Shown: one piece after another, positions 48,983 through 57,010 of the stretch
Layout of the letters: every line of letters begins with the position of its first letter
Numbering within the stretch: the stretch's first letter is position 1
From: Acidobacteriota bacterium
GTDB lineage: Bacteria; Acidobacteriota; Vicinamibacteria; Vicinamibacterales; CAVVIG01
Direction: 5' to 3'
Assembly (NCBI GenBank): GCA_003222395.1
Contig: QHWB01000044.1
Span: 124,001 to 188,000, forward strand
Length of the DNA: 64,000 bases
Position numbers and translations under genes: made by a program
Notes under the pieces: model-generated
Database searches by the model: none
Told to the model about the DNA's origin: nothing
Seen by the model: only the letters and a program-made list of their open reading frames with translations

Positions 48983-49486
48983 CTACCCGGCTGCAGCTTC
49001 ACCAAGCAGCTTTTCCACGATCACCACGTCGCGCCATTGGCCGTGGAGCTTGCCGTGGCGGCAGTAGGTGCCGACGACGCGGAAGCCGACGCGCTCGTGC
49101 AGGCGGATGCTGGCTGTGTTCTCGCTGAAAATCCGCGAACAGAGTTTCCAGAAGCCGCGGCGCTCGTATTCCTCGATCAGCGCTTCGAGCGCCGCGCGGC
49201 CGGCGCCGAGCCCGCGCGACGCGCGCTCGACATAGACCGAATGCTCGGCGATGCCGGCGTAGGCCCTCCGCGCGCGATACGTGCCCGCTCCGGCCCAGGC
49301 GACGATGCGTCCCTCGCGTTCGACAACGACGGTCGGATACTTCTCGCCCTTCTCGCGCAGCAGCTCCGCCATCTGCTCGGCCGATCGCGCGTCGGTTTCG
49401 AAGGTCGCGACGGCGTCCTCGATTCCCTCGTTGTAGATCCGCACGATATCGGCCGCATCGCCGGCGCGCGCGAGCCGCACGATCAC
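48983..49486 (-). CDS. GNAT acetyltransferase, ArsN1/phosphinothricin acetyltransferase-like
   Basis: 167 residues from the GTG at 49486 in a GTGA overlap with the SDR stop. Features: IYNEGIEDAVATFETDARSA, RARRAYAGIAEHSVYVERAS, RGLGAGRAALEALIEEYERR (acetyl-CoA loop R-G-x-G-x-G/A) and GTYCRHGKLHGQWRDVVIVE. These match phosphinothricin/arsinothricin N-acetyltransferases, which detoxify glutamate analogues by acetylation. The natural substrate here is unproven. Confidence 0.85.
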   Translation of the reverse strand: MIVRLARAGDAADIVRIYNEGIEDAVATFETDARSAEQMAELLREKGEKYPTVVVEREGRIVAWAGAGTYRARRAYAGIAEHSVYVERASRGLGAGRAALEALIEEYERRGFWKLCSRIFSENTASIRLHERVGFRVVGTYCRHGKLHGQWRDVVIVEKLLGEAAAG

Positions 49487-50259
49487 GAGTTGCGGAGTTC
49501 CTGCATCCGGCGGACGATGCCCGGCATGACGCGCCGCGGCGTCACGCGGGGCGCGAATGCGGTCAGCTTGTTCAGCAACCCGGGAATGGCGATCGGCGTG
49601 CCGGCCATCATCGCGCGGTACCCCGCTTCGGCAACCTCGCGCGACGTCGGCAGCTTTCGTCCGGCGACGAGCTTCGACTCCTCGATGTGTGCGCGCGCTT
49701 GAAAGCCCGATGCGGTCGGACCCGGACACAGCGCGGTCACGCTCACCCCGGTTCCCTTCAGCTCCTCGCCGATCGCTTCGCTGAATGACAGCACGTACGC
49801 CTTCGTCGCGTAATAGACCGCCATCAGCGGGCCGGGAACGAAGGCGGCCGTCGAGGCGAGGTTGAGAATGCGGCCGCGCCCGCGCGCGATCATCGGCGGC
49901 AGCAGCCGCTTGGTCAGCTCCGTCAGCGCGACGATGTTCACCTGGATCATCGCGAGCTCGCCGTCGAGCGGCGTTTCCGCGAAGCGGCCGAACGTGCCGT
50001 AGCCGGCGTTGTTGACGAGGATGTCGACCTCCAGGCCGAGCTGCCGGACCCGTTCGGCGAGCGCCGCCACGGCGCCCGGCGCGGCGAGGTCGCTGGCGAT
50101 GGCGTGCGCGCGGACGCCGGCGCCCTCCAGCTCGCGCGCGAGCGCCTGCAGCGCGTCGGCTCGGCGTGCCACGAGGACGACGTCGTGCTTGTGCGCTGCG
50201 CATATTCGAGCCAGCTCGAGTCCGATTCCGCTCGATGCGCCAGTGATCAAGGCAGGCAT
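49483..50259 (-). CDS. Short-chain dehydrogenase/reductase
   Basis: 258 residues. Nucleotide site LITGASSGIGLELARIC, structural NNAG in DILVNNAGYGTFGRFAE, catalytic Ser-Tyr-Lys in LNLASTAAFVPGPLMAVYYA with TKAYVLSFSEAIGEEL. It is of the DltE/YqjQ-like classical SDR group with unknown substrate. The start at 50259 is preceded by CATAAT 10 bases upstream on the minus strand. Coupled to the acetyltransferase gene. It is divergent from the M14 peptidase gene, only 50 bases away. Confidence 0.9.
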   Translation of the reverse strand: MPALITGASSGIGLELARICAAHKHDVVLVARRADALQALARELEGAGVRAHAIASDLAAPGAVAALAERVRQLGLEVDILVNNAGYGTFGRFAETPLDGELAMIQVNIVALTELTKRLLPPMIARGRGRILNLASTAAFVPGPLMAVYYATKAYVLSFSEAIGEELKGTGVSVTALCPGPTASGFQARAHIEESKLVAGRKLPTSREVAEAGYRAMMAGTPIAIPGLLNKLTAFAPRVTPRRVMPGIVRRMQELRNS

Positions 50260-50309
50260 AATGGCTAAGATTATGCGATTCCGCACGCCGATATGCAGGT
50301 GAGGTTTCA

Positions 50310-53300
50310 ATGAAGAAGACCATCGCGCTGGCGTTCGTCGTTGCCGCGTCGTCATCTCTCGTCGCGCAGCAGACGTTCGTCCGCGATCCGAAGGTTCCGA
50401 TCGATCAGCAGTACACCGCGAAGATCAAGGAGTACACCACCGAGCCGTTCTTCACGTCGCCGCTCGTCGACTACCTGCCCGCGTCGAAGACGGTTCCGAC
50501 GCCGAAGGCGGTGCTCGGCGACATCGCCGGCGCGCCCGGCAGGCTGCCGTACGCCGAAGAGGTCTATCAGTACATGCGCATGCTGGAGAAAGCGGCGCCG
50601 CAGCGCGTGAAGGTGTACTCGATCGGCAGGACCGAAGAAGGGCGCGAGATGATCGCCGTGGCGATTGCGTCCGACCAGATCATGGCGAAGCTCGAGGAGA
50701 ACCGCGAGCGCCTGGCGAAACTCGGCGACCCGCGCACGATCAACATGGACGACGCGCAGGCGGAGACGCTCGTGCAGCAGTCGACGCCCATCTACTACAT
50801 CACCGGCACGATTCACTCGCCGGAAACGGGCGCGCCCACGGCGCTGATGGAGCTCGCCTATCGCCTCGTCGTCGACGATCACGAGTACATCAAGTCGATC
50901 CGGAACAACCTGATCACGCTCATCACGCCGGTGATCGAGGTCGACGGCCGCGACAAGATGGTGGACGTGTACAAGTGGCACCTCGCTCACCCGGGTCAGA
51001 ACTGGCCGGGCCTCGTCTATTGGGGAAAGTACGTCGCGCACGACAACAACCGCGATGCGATGGGCGTCACGCTGAAGCTCACCGAAAACGTGCTGAACGT
51101 ACACAACCACTGGCATCCGCAGGTGCTGCACGATCTCCACGAGTCGGTGCCGTATCTCTACGACAACACCGTGGGCGACGGACCGTACAACGCGTGGATC
51201 GATCCGATCCTCGCCGACGAGTGGCAGATGATCGGCTGGAACAACGTGTCGGAGATGACGAAGTTCGGCATGCCGGGCGTGTTCACGCACGGCAACTTCG
51301 ACACCTGGTCGCCGGGCTACCTGATGTTCATCGCCGCGCTCCACAACGGCATCAGCCGTCTGTATGAAACGTTCGGCAACGGCGGCGCCGACACAGTCAC
51401 CCGCGAGCTGCGTCCCGACGAGTACGCGCGCACCTGGTACAAACAGAATCCCCCGCTGCCCAAGACGACATGGTCGCAGCGCAACAACAACAACTACGAG
51501 CAGACCGGCGTGTTGACGGCGCTGCACTACTTCGCGGCGAACAAGCAGCTGTTCCTCCGGAACTTCTACACGAAGAGCAAGCGATCGATCCTGAAAGCGA
51601 AGACTGAAGGTCCCGCTGCGTACGTGCTGCCGGGCGACGACCCGCACCCGGGCCTGCAGGCGGACCTGTTGCGCGTGCTGCAGAAGCAAGGCGTCGAGAT
51701 TTCGCGCGCGACCTCGTCGTTCACCGTCACCGTGCCTGGAAAGCGCTCGAACGCCCGACCGGCGACGACGACAGACGGGCAGGAGGGGCGGGACGGACAG
51801 GACGCGAGCGCGCGCGGTCCGAACGGCCAGGACAGGCGAGAAGGGCAGGACAGGCGGGAAGGGCAGGACAGGCGGGAAGGGCAGGAAGGGCGGGAGAGGC
51901 GGGATCAACCGACGACGCGCACGTTCCCGGCCGGTTCGTACATCGTCCGCATGGATCAGCCGTACAGCCGCATTGCCGATGCGCTGCTCGACTATCAGTA
52001 CTGGAGCCCCAACGATCCGCAGCGCACGCCGTACGACGACACCGGCTGGACGTTCCCCGAACTCTTCAACACGCAGGCCGTTCGCGTCGTCGACATCAAA
52101 GTCCTCGACGCGCGGATGGAAAAGGTGACGGACGTTCGCGTGAAAGGCGGAGTGACCGCCTCCGGATCGATCTTCCTCGTCAACCACAACGCGGACCTTG
52201 GACTGGTCGCTCTGCGCTACAAGTTCAGGGACGCGTCGTTCGAAGCCGCCGAAGAACCGTTCGACGCCGCCGGCCGGAAGTTCAACCGGGGATCGTTCAT
52301 CGTGAAAAACGTGTCGTCCTCGGACATGCAGAAGGCCGCAGCCGATCTCGGACTGCAAGTGGACGCGGTCGGCGCCGCGCCGTCGGTGAAGACGCATCCG
52401 CTGCGCGCGCCGCGCGTCGCGATTCTCCACACGTGGCTCAGCACGCAGACCGAAGGGTGGTGGCGCCACGCCTTCGACGACGCGCAGGTGCCGTTCACGT
52501 ACATCAACACGCAGCAGGCTGCGAAGGACGACAACCTGAACGCGAAGTACGACGTCATCGTCTTCGCCCCGGTCGGCCGCGGGCCTGAAGCGATCGTCAA
52601 CGGCATGCCGATGTGGAGCAACCCGCTGCCGTGGAAGAAAACGGCGGAGACGCCGAACCTCGGATCCGAAGATCAGACCGACGACATGCGGCCGGGACTC
52701 GGATGGAGCGGCGTCGCGCACCTGCAGGACTTCGTGCGGAAGGGCGGACTGCTGCTCACATCGATGGACACCTCGGAGCTCGCCGTCTCGGCGGGTTTCA
52801 CGCCCGGTCTTTCGGTCGCCGCGCGCCAGCGGCTGCGCATCGTCGGCAGCGTCGTGCGATCGAAGATGGTCGACAACACGAGTCCGCTCGCGTACGGCTA
52901 CACCGACAACCTCGCCGTCTGGTGCGACAACGGGCCGATTTTCAACGTGTCGAACATCTTCGGCGCGCGCGCCGGGCGTCGGCTCGGTCCCGACGACGGC
53001 GGCAATCGTCCGACGGGACGCGGCACCGCCGAAGACATCGACGTGCCGCAGGGGCGCCTGGCGATTGACGTGCCGCAGGAGCCTCGGCCCGAAACGTGGC
53101 AGGCCGTGCCGGTCACCGAGGAACAGCTGCGCAACGGCATCAACGTGATTCCGCCGGCGCTGCGCCCGCGCGTCGTGCTGCGATACGCCGACACGCGCGA
53201 TCTGCTCGTCTCCGGTCTCGTCGAAAACGGCGGCGAGATCGCGCAGCACCCCGCGGTCGTCGACGTGCCGCTCGACAAAGGGCACGTCGTCGTGTACTCG

Positions 53301-53408
53301 AACAACCCCATCTGGCGCGGCGAAACCGAAGGAAGCTACTTCCTCGTCTTCAACGCGCTGCTGAACTTCGACCAGCTGAACGCGGGACGGAAGCTGGACC
53401 CGAAATGA
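50310..53408 (+). CDS. Secreted M14-family zinc carboxypeptidase
   Basis: 1032 residues. Signal peptide MKKTIALAFVVAASSSLVAQ. The M14 domain has RVKVYSIGRTEEGREMIAVA, the first zinc site ITGTIHSPETGAPTAL (His, Glu), VIEVDGRDKM and the second His in VLHDLHESVPYL. The C-terminal half (residues ~560-1000) is a class-I glutaminase-like/ThuA-like fold (PRVAILHTWLSTQTEGWWRH, KYDVIVFAPVGRG) that is common in this large subfamily. An Arg/Gly/Gln insert of ~46 residues (near 487-532) is encoded by a purine-rich minisatellite. It digests peptides outside the cytoplasm. Confidence 0.9.
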   Translation: MKKTIALAFVVAASSSLVAQQTFVRDPKVPIDQQYTAKIKEYTTEPFFTSPLVDYLPASKTVPTPKAVLGDIAGAPGRLPYAEEVYQYMRMLEKAAPQRVKVYSIGRTEEGREMIAVAIASDQIMAKLEENRERLAKLGDPRTINMDDAQAETLVQQSTPIYYITGTIHSPETGAPTALMELAYRLVVDDHEYIKSIRNNLITLITPVIEVDGRDKMVDVYKWHLAHPGQNWPGLVYWGKYVAHDNNRDAMGVTLKLTENVLNVHNHWHPQVLHDLHESVPYLYDNTVGDGPYNAWIDPILADEWQMIGWNNVSEMTKFGMPGVFTHGNFDTWSPGYLMFIAALHNGISRLYETFGNGGADTVTRELRPDEYARTWYKQNPPLPKTTWSQRNNNNYEQTGVLTALHYFAANKQLFLRNFYTKSKRSILKAKTEGPAAYVLPGDDPHPGLQADLLRVLQKQGVEISRATSSFTVTVPGKRSNARPATTTDGQEGRDGQDASARGPNGQDRREGQDRREGQDRREGQEGRERRDQPTTRTFPAGSYIVRMDQPYSRIADALLDYQYWSPNDPQRTPYDDTGWTFPELFNTQAVRVVDIKVLDARMEKVTDVRVKGGVTASGSIFLVNHNADLGLVALRYKFRDASFEAAEEPFDAAGRKFNRGSFIVKNVSSSDMQKAAADLGLQVDAVGAAPSVKTHPLRAPRVAILHTWLSTQTEGWWRHAFDDAQVPFTYINTQQAAKDDNLNAKYDVIVFAPVGRGPEAIVNGMPMWSNPLPWKKTAETPNLGSEDQTDDMRPGLGWSGVAHLQDFVRKGGLLLTSMDTSELAVSAGFTPGLSVAARQRLRIVGSVVRSKMVDNTSPLAYGYTDNLAVWCDNGPIFNVSNIFGARAGRRLGPDDGGNRPTGRGTAEDIDVPQGRLAIDVPQEPRPETWQAVPVTEEQLRNGINVIPPALRPRVVLRYADTRDLLVSGLVENGGEIAQHPAVVDVPLDKGHVVVYSNNPIWRGETEGSYFLVFNALLNFDQLNAGRKLDPK
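51768..51905. repeat. In-frame GGGCAGGACAGGCGGGAA minisatellite in the M14 peptidase gene
   Basis: 18-bp units GGGCAGGACAGGCGGGAA occur nearly exactly three times, flanked by decayed copies, and encode GQDRRE repeats. The purine strand is on the coding side. It is the same family as 33337-33388 and 35535-35613. Confidence 0.92.
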
Positions 53409-53410
53409 TG

Positions 53411-53583
53411 CTGAGATTGCTGATTTATGATTGCTGATTGCTGATTGATTGCTGATTGATTGCTGATTGATTGCTGATTGCTGATCGATTCCAGACTCGA
53501 AGCTGCCGACGAGCGTCTAAATTGCCAATCAATCAGCAATCGACAATCAGCAATCAGAAATCTGCAATCTGCAATTTCGAATT
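53411..53583. repeat. GATTGCT heptad inverted pair with a short spacer
   Basis: The left arm (CTGAGATTGCTGATT, then GATTGCTGATT units) begins 2 bases after the M14 stop. The right arm is inverted (AATCAGCAATC, AATCTGCAATCTGC). Between them lie about 35 unrelated bases with a small dyad (CTCG...CGAG). This is a cargo-free version of the 58595-59191 cassette. Confidence 0.9.
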
Positions 53584-53593
53584 GGAGAACCCG

Positions 53594-55282
53594 ATGGTGC
53601 GAGTGGCTTCATTCGTTGTGGCCGTTCTTCTCGCTGCCGGGTCGGCGGCGTCTCAGCAAGTCGTCTTCCAAACCATGCCCGGGGTTCCGCAGGGACCGGC
53701 GCGCGACACGTCGCAGCAGAAGCCGGGGACGGCGATCGTGCGCGGCCGCGTCTTTGCCGCCGACAACGGTCAGCCGCTGCGCAAGGCGCAGGTCCGCATC
53801 ACCGCGCCCGAGCTTCGTGAGAACCGTCTCACGACGACGGATGCCGAAGGACGATACGAGTTCAAGGAGCTGCTTGCGGGCCGCTACACGGTGACGGCGA
53901 GCAAAGGCAGTTACGTCACGTTGTCGTACGGTCAGACGCGTCCGCTCGAGCCGGGCAAGCCGCTCGAGATCCTCGACAAGCAGACCGTCGAAAAAGTCGA
54001 TCTGATGCTGCCGCGCGGCGGCGTCATCACGGGACGCGTCGTCGACGAGTTCGGCGATCCGGTCTCCGACGTGATGGTGTCGGTGCAGCGGTATCAGTTC
54101 ATGCAGGGACGGCGGCGGTTGATGCCCGCGGGGCGCAACGGCATGACGAACGATGTCGGCGAGTTCCGGCTGTTCGCCATCCCGCCGGGTCAGTACTACC
54201 TGTCGGCAACGCTGCGAAACATGATGGGCTTCGGCGCCGAGAGCGACGATCGCTCCGGCTACTCGCCGACGTATTTCCCGGGGACGCCGAACGTAGCGGA
54301 AGCGCAGCGCGTGACGATTCGCGTCGGTCAGATATTGAGCGATATCAACATGGCGCTCGTGCCGACGCGAACGGCAAGGATCTCGGGCACTGCTGTCGAC
54401 TCGCAGGGACGGCCGATGTCGGGGATGGTGATGGCGGTGCCGAAGGGCGAGTTCATGGGCATGTTCGGTCCGCCCGCGCAAATCCGTCCCGATGGATCGT
54501 TCTCGATCGGCGGCCTCTCGCCAAACACGTACACGGTGCAGGTGATGGGGCCGTCAGGACCCGACAACGAGTACGCCTCCGCGGAAGTCACGGTCAGCGG
54601 CGACGACGTCACGGCGGTTCAGCTCGTCGCAACGAAACCGATCCTCGTCGCCGGGCGCGTAATCGTCGATCCCGCGGCCGCTTCGTCGTTGCGGCCGTCG
54701 TCGGTGCGGCTGATGGCGCAGCCGGCCGTGATGGACGGCATGATGATCAACATGCTGCCGCCGTCGACCGTCAGCGACGATTTCGGCTTCGAGGTCAAGA
54801 CGCGTCCCGGCAAGATGCGCCTCGCATTCGGCGGACCGCCGCTGCCCGGGTGGTCGATCCGCGCCGTGCGCTATCACGGCGAAGACGTCACCGACAGCGG
54901 CATCGATTTCAGGCCGGGGGAGAACGTTTCCGACGTCGAGGTCGAGCTGACGAATCGCATGAGCGACGTCTCGGGGCTCGTCACCAACGGCCGCGGCGAC
55001 GCGGTGAAGGACTACACGGTGATTGCGTTCGCGCAGGATCGCGACCGCTGGACGATCGCCAACCGCTACGTCCGCAACGCGCGGCCCGATCAGGACGGGC
55101 GCTTCAAGCTGACCGGGCTGCCGCCAGGCGATTACTTCGTCGTCGCGCTCGATTCGGTCGATGGCACCGAGTGGATGGACCCGGAATTCCTCGATTCAAT
55201 CAAGACGAAGGCGTCGTCTTTTTCTCTCGGAGACGGGGAGACGAAGACGCTCGATCTGAAACTCAACACGACGTCGTCATGA
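53594..55282 (+). CDS. Secreted carboxypeptidase-regulatory-like domain protein (paralogue 1)
   Basis: 562 residues. Signal peptide MVRVASFVVAVLLAAGSAAS. Repeated beta-sandwich (CarboxypepD_reg-like) modules: IVRGRVFAADNGQPLRKAQV, ARISGTAVDSQGRPMSGMVM, ISGxx-type modules, and LTTTDAEGRYEFKELLAGRY. The C-terminal segment (GRFKLTGLPPGDYFVVALDS, SLGDGETKTLDLKL) is shared with the next two genes. No catalytic residues are seen. Such proteins are probably surface or periplasmic binding modules. It overlaps the next gene by ATGA. Confidence 0.85.
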   Translation: MVRVASFVVAVLLAAGSAASQQVVFQTMPGVPQGPARDTSQQKPGTAIVRGRVFAADNGQPLRKAQVRITAPELRENRLTTTDAEGRYEFKELLAGRYTVTASKGSYVTLSYGQTRPLEPGKPLEILDKQTVEKVDLMLPRGGVITGRVVDEFGDPVSDVMVSVQRYQFMQGRRRLMPAGRNGMTNDVGEFRLFAIPPGQYYLSATLRNMMGFGAESDDRSGYSPTYFPGTPNVAEAQRVTIRVGQILSDINMALVPTRTARISGTAVDSQGRPMSGMVMAVPKGEFMGMFGPPAQIRPDGSFSIGGLSPNTYTVQVMGPSGPDNEYASAEVTVSGDDVTAVQLVATKPILVAGRVIVDPAAASSLRPSSVRLMAQPAVMDGMMINMLPPSTVSDDFGFEVKTRPGKMRLAFGGPPLPGWSIRAVRYHGEDVTDSGIDFRPGENVSDVEVELTNRMSDVSGLVTNGRGDAVKDYTVIAFAQDRDRWTIANRYVRNARPDQDGRFKLTGLPPGDYFVVALDSVDGTEWMDPEFLDSIKTKASSFSLGDGETKTLDLKLNTTSS

Positions 55283-56916
55283 TCGTGCGCGCGCTCGTCG
55301 CTGGCACGCTGCTGCTGCTCCCGTCGGCCGTTCCGGCGCAGCCGCCCGCGCGGGACAATCCTCCTCCGACCGGCACGGCGATCGTTCGCGGCCGCGTTGT
55401 CGCCGCTGCCACCGCGCATGGGCTCGCAAAGGTGACCGTGCGCGCCATGTCGCCACCGCTTCGACTGAACAAAGCGGTCCTCACGGATGCGAGCGGACGC
55501 TATGACATCGGCGAGCTGCCTGCCGGGCGCTATTCGATCACGACGACGAAGACCAACTACGTGCCGGCCGTGCACGGTCAGCTCCGTCCGCTTGGTCCCG
55601 GCAAACCGATCGACGTCGCGAACGGCGCGGTCGTCGATCATGTCGATTTCGCGCTGCAGCGAACCGGCGTCATTTCGGGAACGATCGTCGACGAATTCGG
55701 CGATCCCGCCGCGGTCGTGCAAGTCGCGCCGATGCGGTACATGTTCTTCAACGGAGAACGGCGACTGCAGATCGCCGGACCATCGAGCATGACGAATGAT
55801 CTCGGAGAGTATCGGCTCTTCGGGCTCTTCCCCGGGCAGTACTACGTCTCCGCGACGCTGCGCAACAACAATTTCGGAAGCGAGAGCACCGAGCCGACGA
55901 CATACGCGCCGACGTTCTTCCCGGGCACCGGCAGTTCGGCCGACGCGCAGAGGCTGATCGTCGCCGCCGGTCAGACTCTCAGCGGCATCAACATCACGCT
56001 GATACCCGTCATCGCCGCGCGCGTCAGCGGGACGGTGCTCGACACGCAAGGGCGGCCGCTCGCCAACGCAGGCGTCGACCTGATGCCGCGGGTCGGTTTT
56101 GCGCCGTCGGCCGGTGGCGCGTCGACGCGTTCCGACGGCACGTTCGTCATCAGCGGCGTCCCGCCCGGAGAGTACGCGTTGCGCGCGTCCGTGCAGGGAC
56201 AGCAGGAGGAGTACGCGCTCGCCGACGTAACGGTCGCCGGCGGCGACGTGAGCGGCGTGCAGCTCGTCGCGACGAAGTCAACACCGATTCGCGGCCGGAT
56301 CGTCTTCGAGCCGGGAAAGGGGAAGCCGCCTGTCGGGCCCGCGGTCCGGGTCACGGCCGTGCGCCCGTTTCCGATGGTTGGCGTCCCGGGCACGACCACC
56401 GGCAGGGAGGACGGCAGCTTCGAGCTGAAGACCGCATCGGGCCACGCGCACATCCGCGCCGCAGTGTTGGGCAGCGGCGACTGGCGGCTGAGCCATGTGC
56501 TCGTGAACGGCGTCGACGTGATCGACACCGGCCTCGACATTCCCGGTGGTGGCGGCTCCGTCGACAACGTGCTCGTCGAGCTGACGTCGCGTCACACGGA
56601 GATTTCAGGATCGGTCGTGGATGCGGCCGGCGATCGCGTTCGCGACTGCGTCGTCGTCGTGTTCGCGCAGGATTCGCAGCGATGGACGGGACCGACGCGC
56701 TATGTCGCTGCGACGCGGCCCGATCAGGAAAGCGTATTCCACGCGCGCCTTCCTGCGGGCGACTACTTCGCGGCTGCGTTCGAGCATCCCGAGCCGCAGG
56801 TGCCGACCGATCCGGAAGTCCTCGCGCAGCTGCGCGATCGCGCGATTCCGTTGTCGATTGCCGACGGAGAGACGAAGAAAGTGGAGCTGAAGCTCAGTCA
56901 GCCTCCGGTGTACTGA
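55279..56916 (+). CDS. Secreted carboxypeptidase-regulatory-like domain protein (paralogue 2)
   Basis: 545 residues from the ATG at 55279, overlapping the stop of paralogue 1. Signal peptide MIVRALVAGTLLLLPSAVPA. Same module order as paralogue 1: AIVRGRVVAAATAHGLAKVT, LTDASGRYDIGELPAGRYSI, GVISGTIVDEFGDPAAVVQV, YAPTFFPGTGSSADAQRLIV, ARVSGTVLDTQGRPLANAGV. The C-terminus has SIADGETKKVELKLSQPPVY. The level of identity suggests old tandem duplication. The function is unknown; translational coupling to paralogue 1 suggests a joint role. Confidence 0.85.
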   Translation: MIVRALVAGTLLLLPSAVPAQPPARDNPPPTGTAIVRGRVVAAATAHGLAKVTVRAMSPPLRLNKAVLTDASGRYDIGELPAGRYSITTTKTNYVPAVHGQLRPLGPGKPIDVANGAVVDHVDFALQRTGVISGTIVDEFGDPAAVVQVAPMRYMFFNGERRLQIAGPSSMTNDLGEYRLFGLFPGQYYVSATLRNNNFGSESTEPTTYAPTFFPGTGSSADAQRLIVAAGQTLSGINITLIPVIAARVSGTVLDTQGRPLANAGVDLMPRVGFAPSAGGASTRSDGTFVISGVPPGEYALRASVQGQQEEYALADVTVAGGDVSGVQLVATKSTPIRGRIVFEPGKGKPPVGPAVRVTAVRPFPMVGVPGTTTGREDGSFELKTASGHAHIRAAVLGSGDWRLSHVLVNGVDVIDTGLDIPGGGGSVDNVLVELTSRHTEISGSVVDAAGDRVRDCVVVVFAQDSQRWTGPTRYVAATRPDQESVFHARLPAGDYFAAAFEHPEPQVPTDPEVLAQLRDRAIPLSIADGETKKVELKLSQPPVY

Positions 56917-56923
56917 TTCCCGG

Positions 56924-57010
56924 GCAGGCCTGAAGGGCTGCGCTACCGATGATTGCTATTGCTGCAGCGACATTAACGCTGCTCGCAGCGCAGCCCTTCA
57001 GGGCTGCTGC
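56924..57010. repeat. GGCCTGAAGGGCTGCGC inverted pair around a gene start
   Basis: Left copy 56924-56947 (GCAGGCCTGAAGGGCTGCGC) and inverted right copy 56985-57010 (GCAGCGCAGCCCTTCAGGGC) enclose 37 bases with the ATG of paralogue 3. The right copy codes for the end of its signal peptide (QPFRAA). The core CCCTGAAGGG is a variant of the CCTTTCAGG hairpin family. Confidence 0.8.

Noticed and set aside
50352-53285. 977-residue frame antisense to the M14 peptidase
   Set aside because: Arg/His/Val-rich composition typical of the complementary frame of a high-GC gene; no domain seen.
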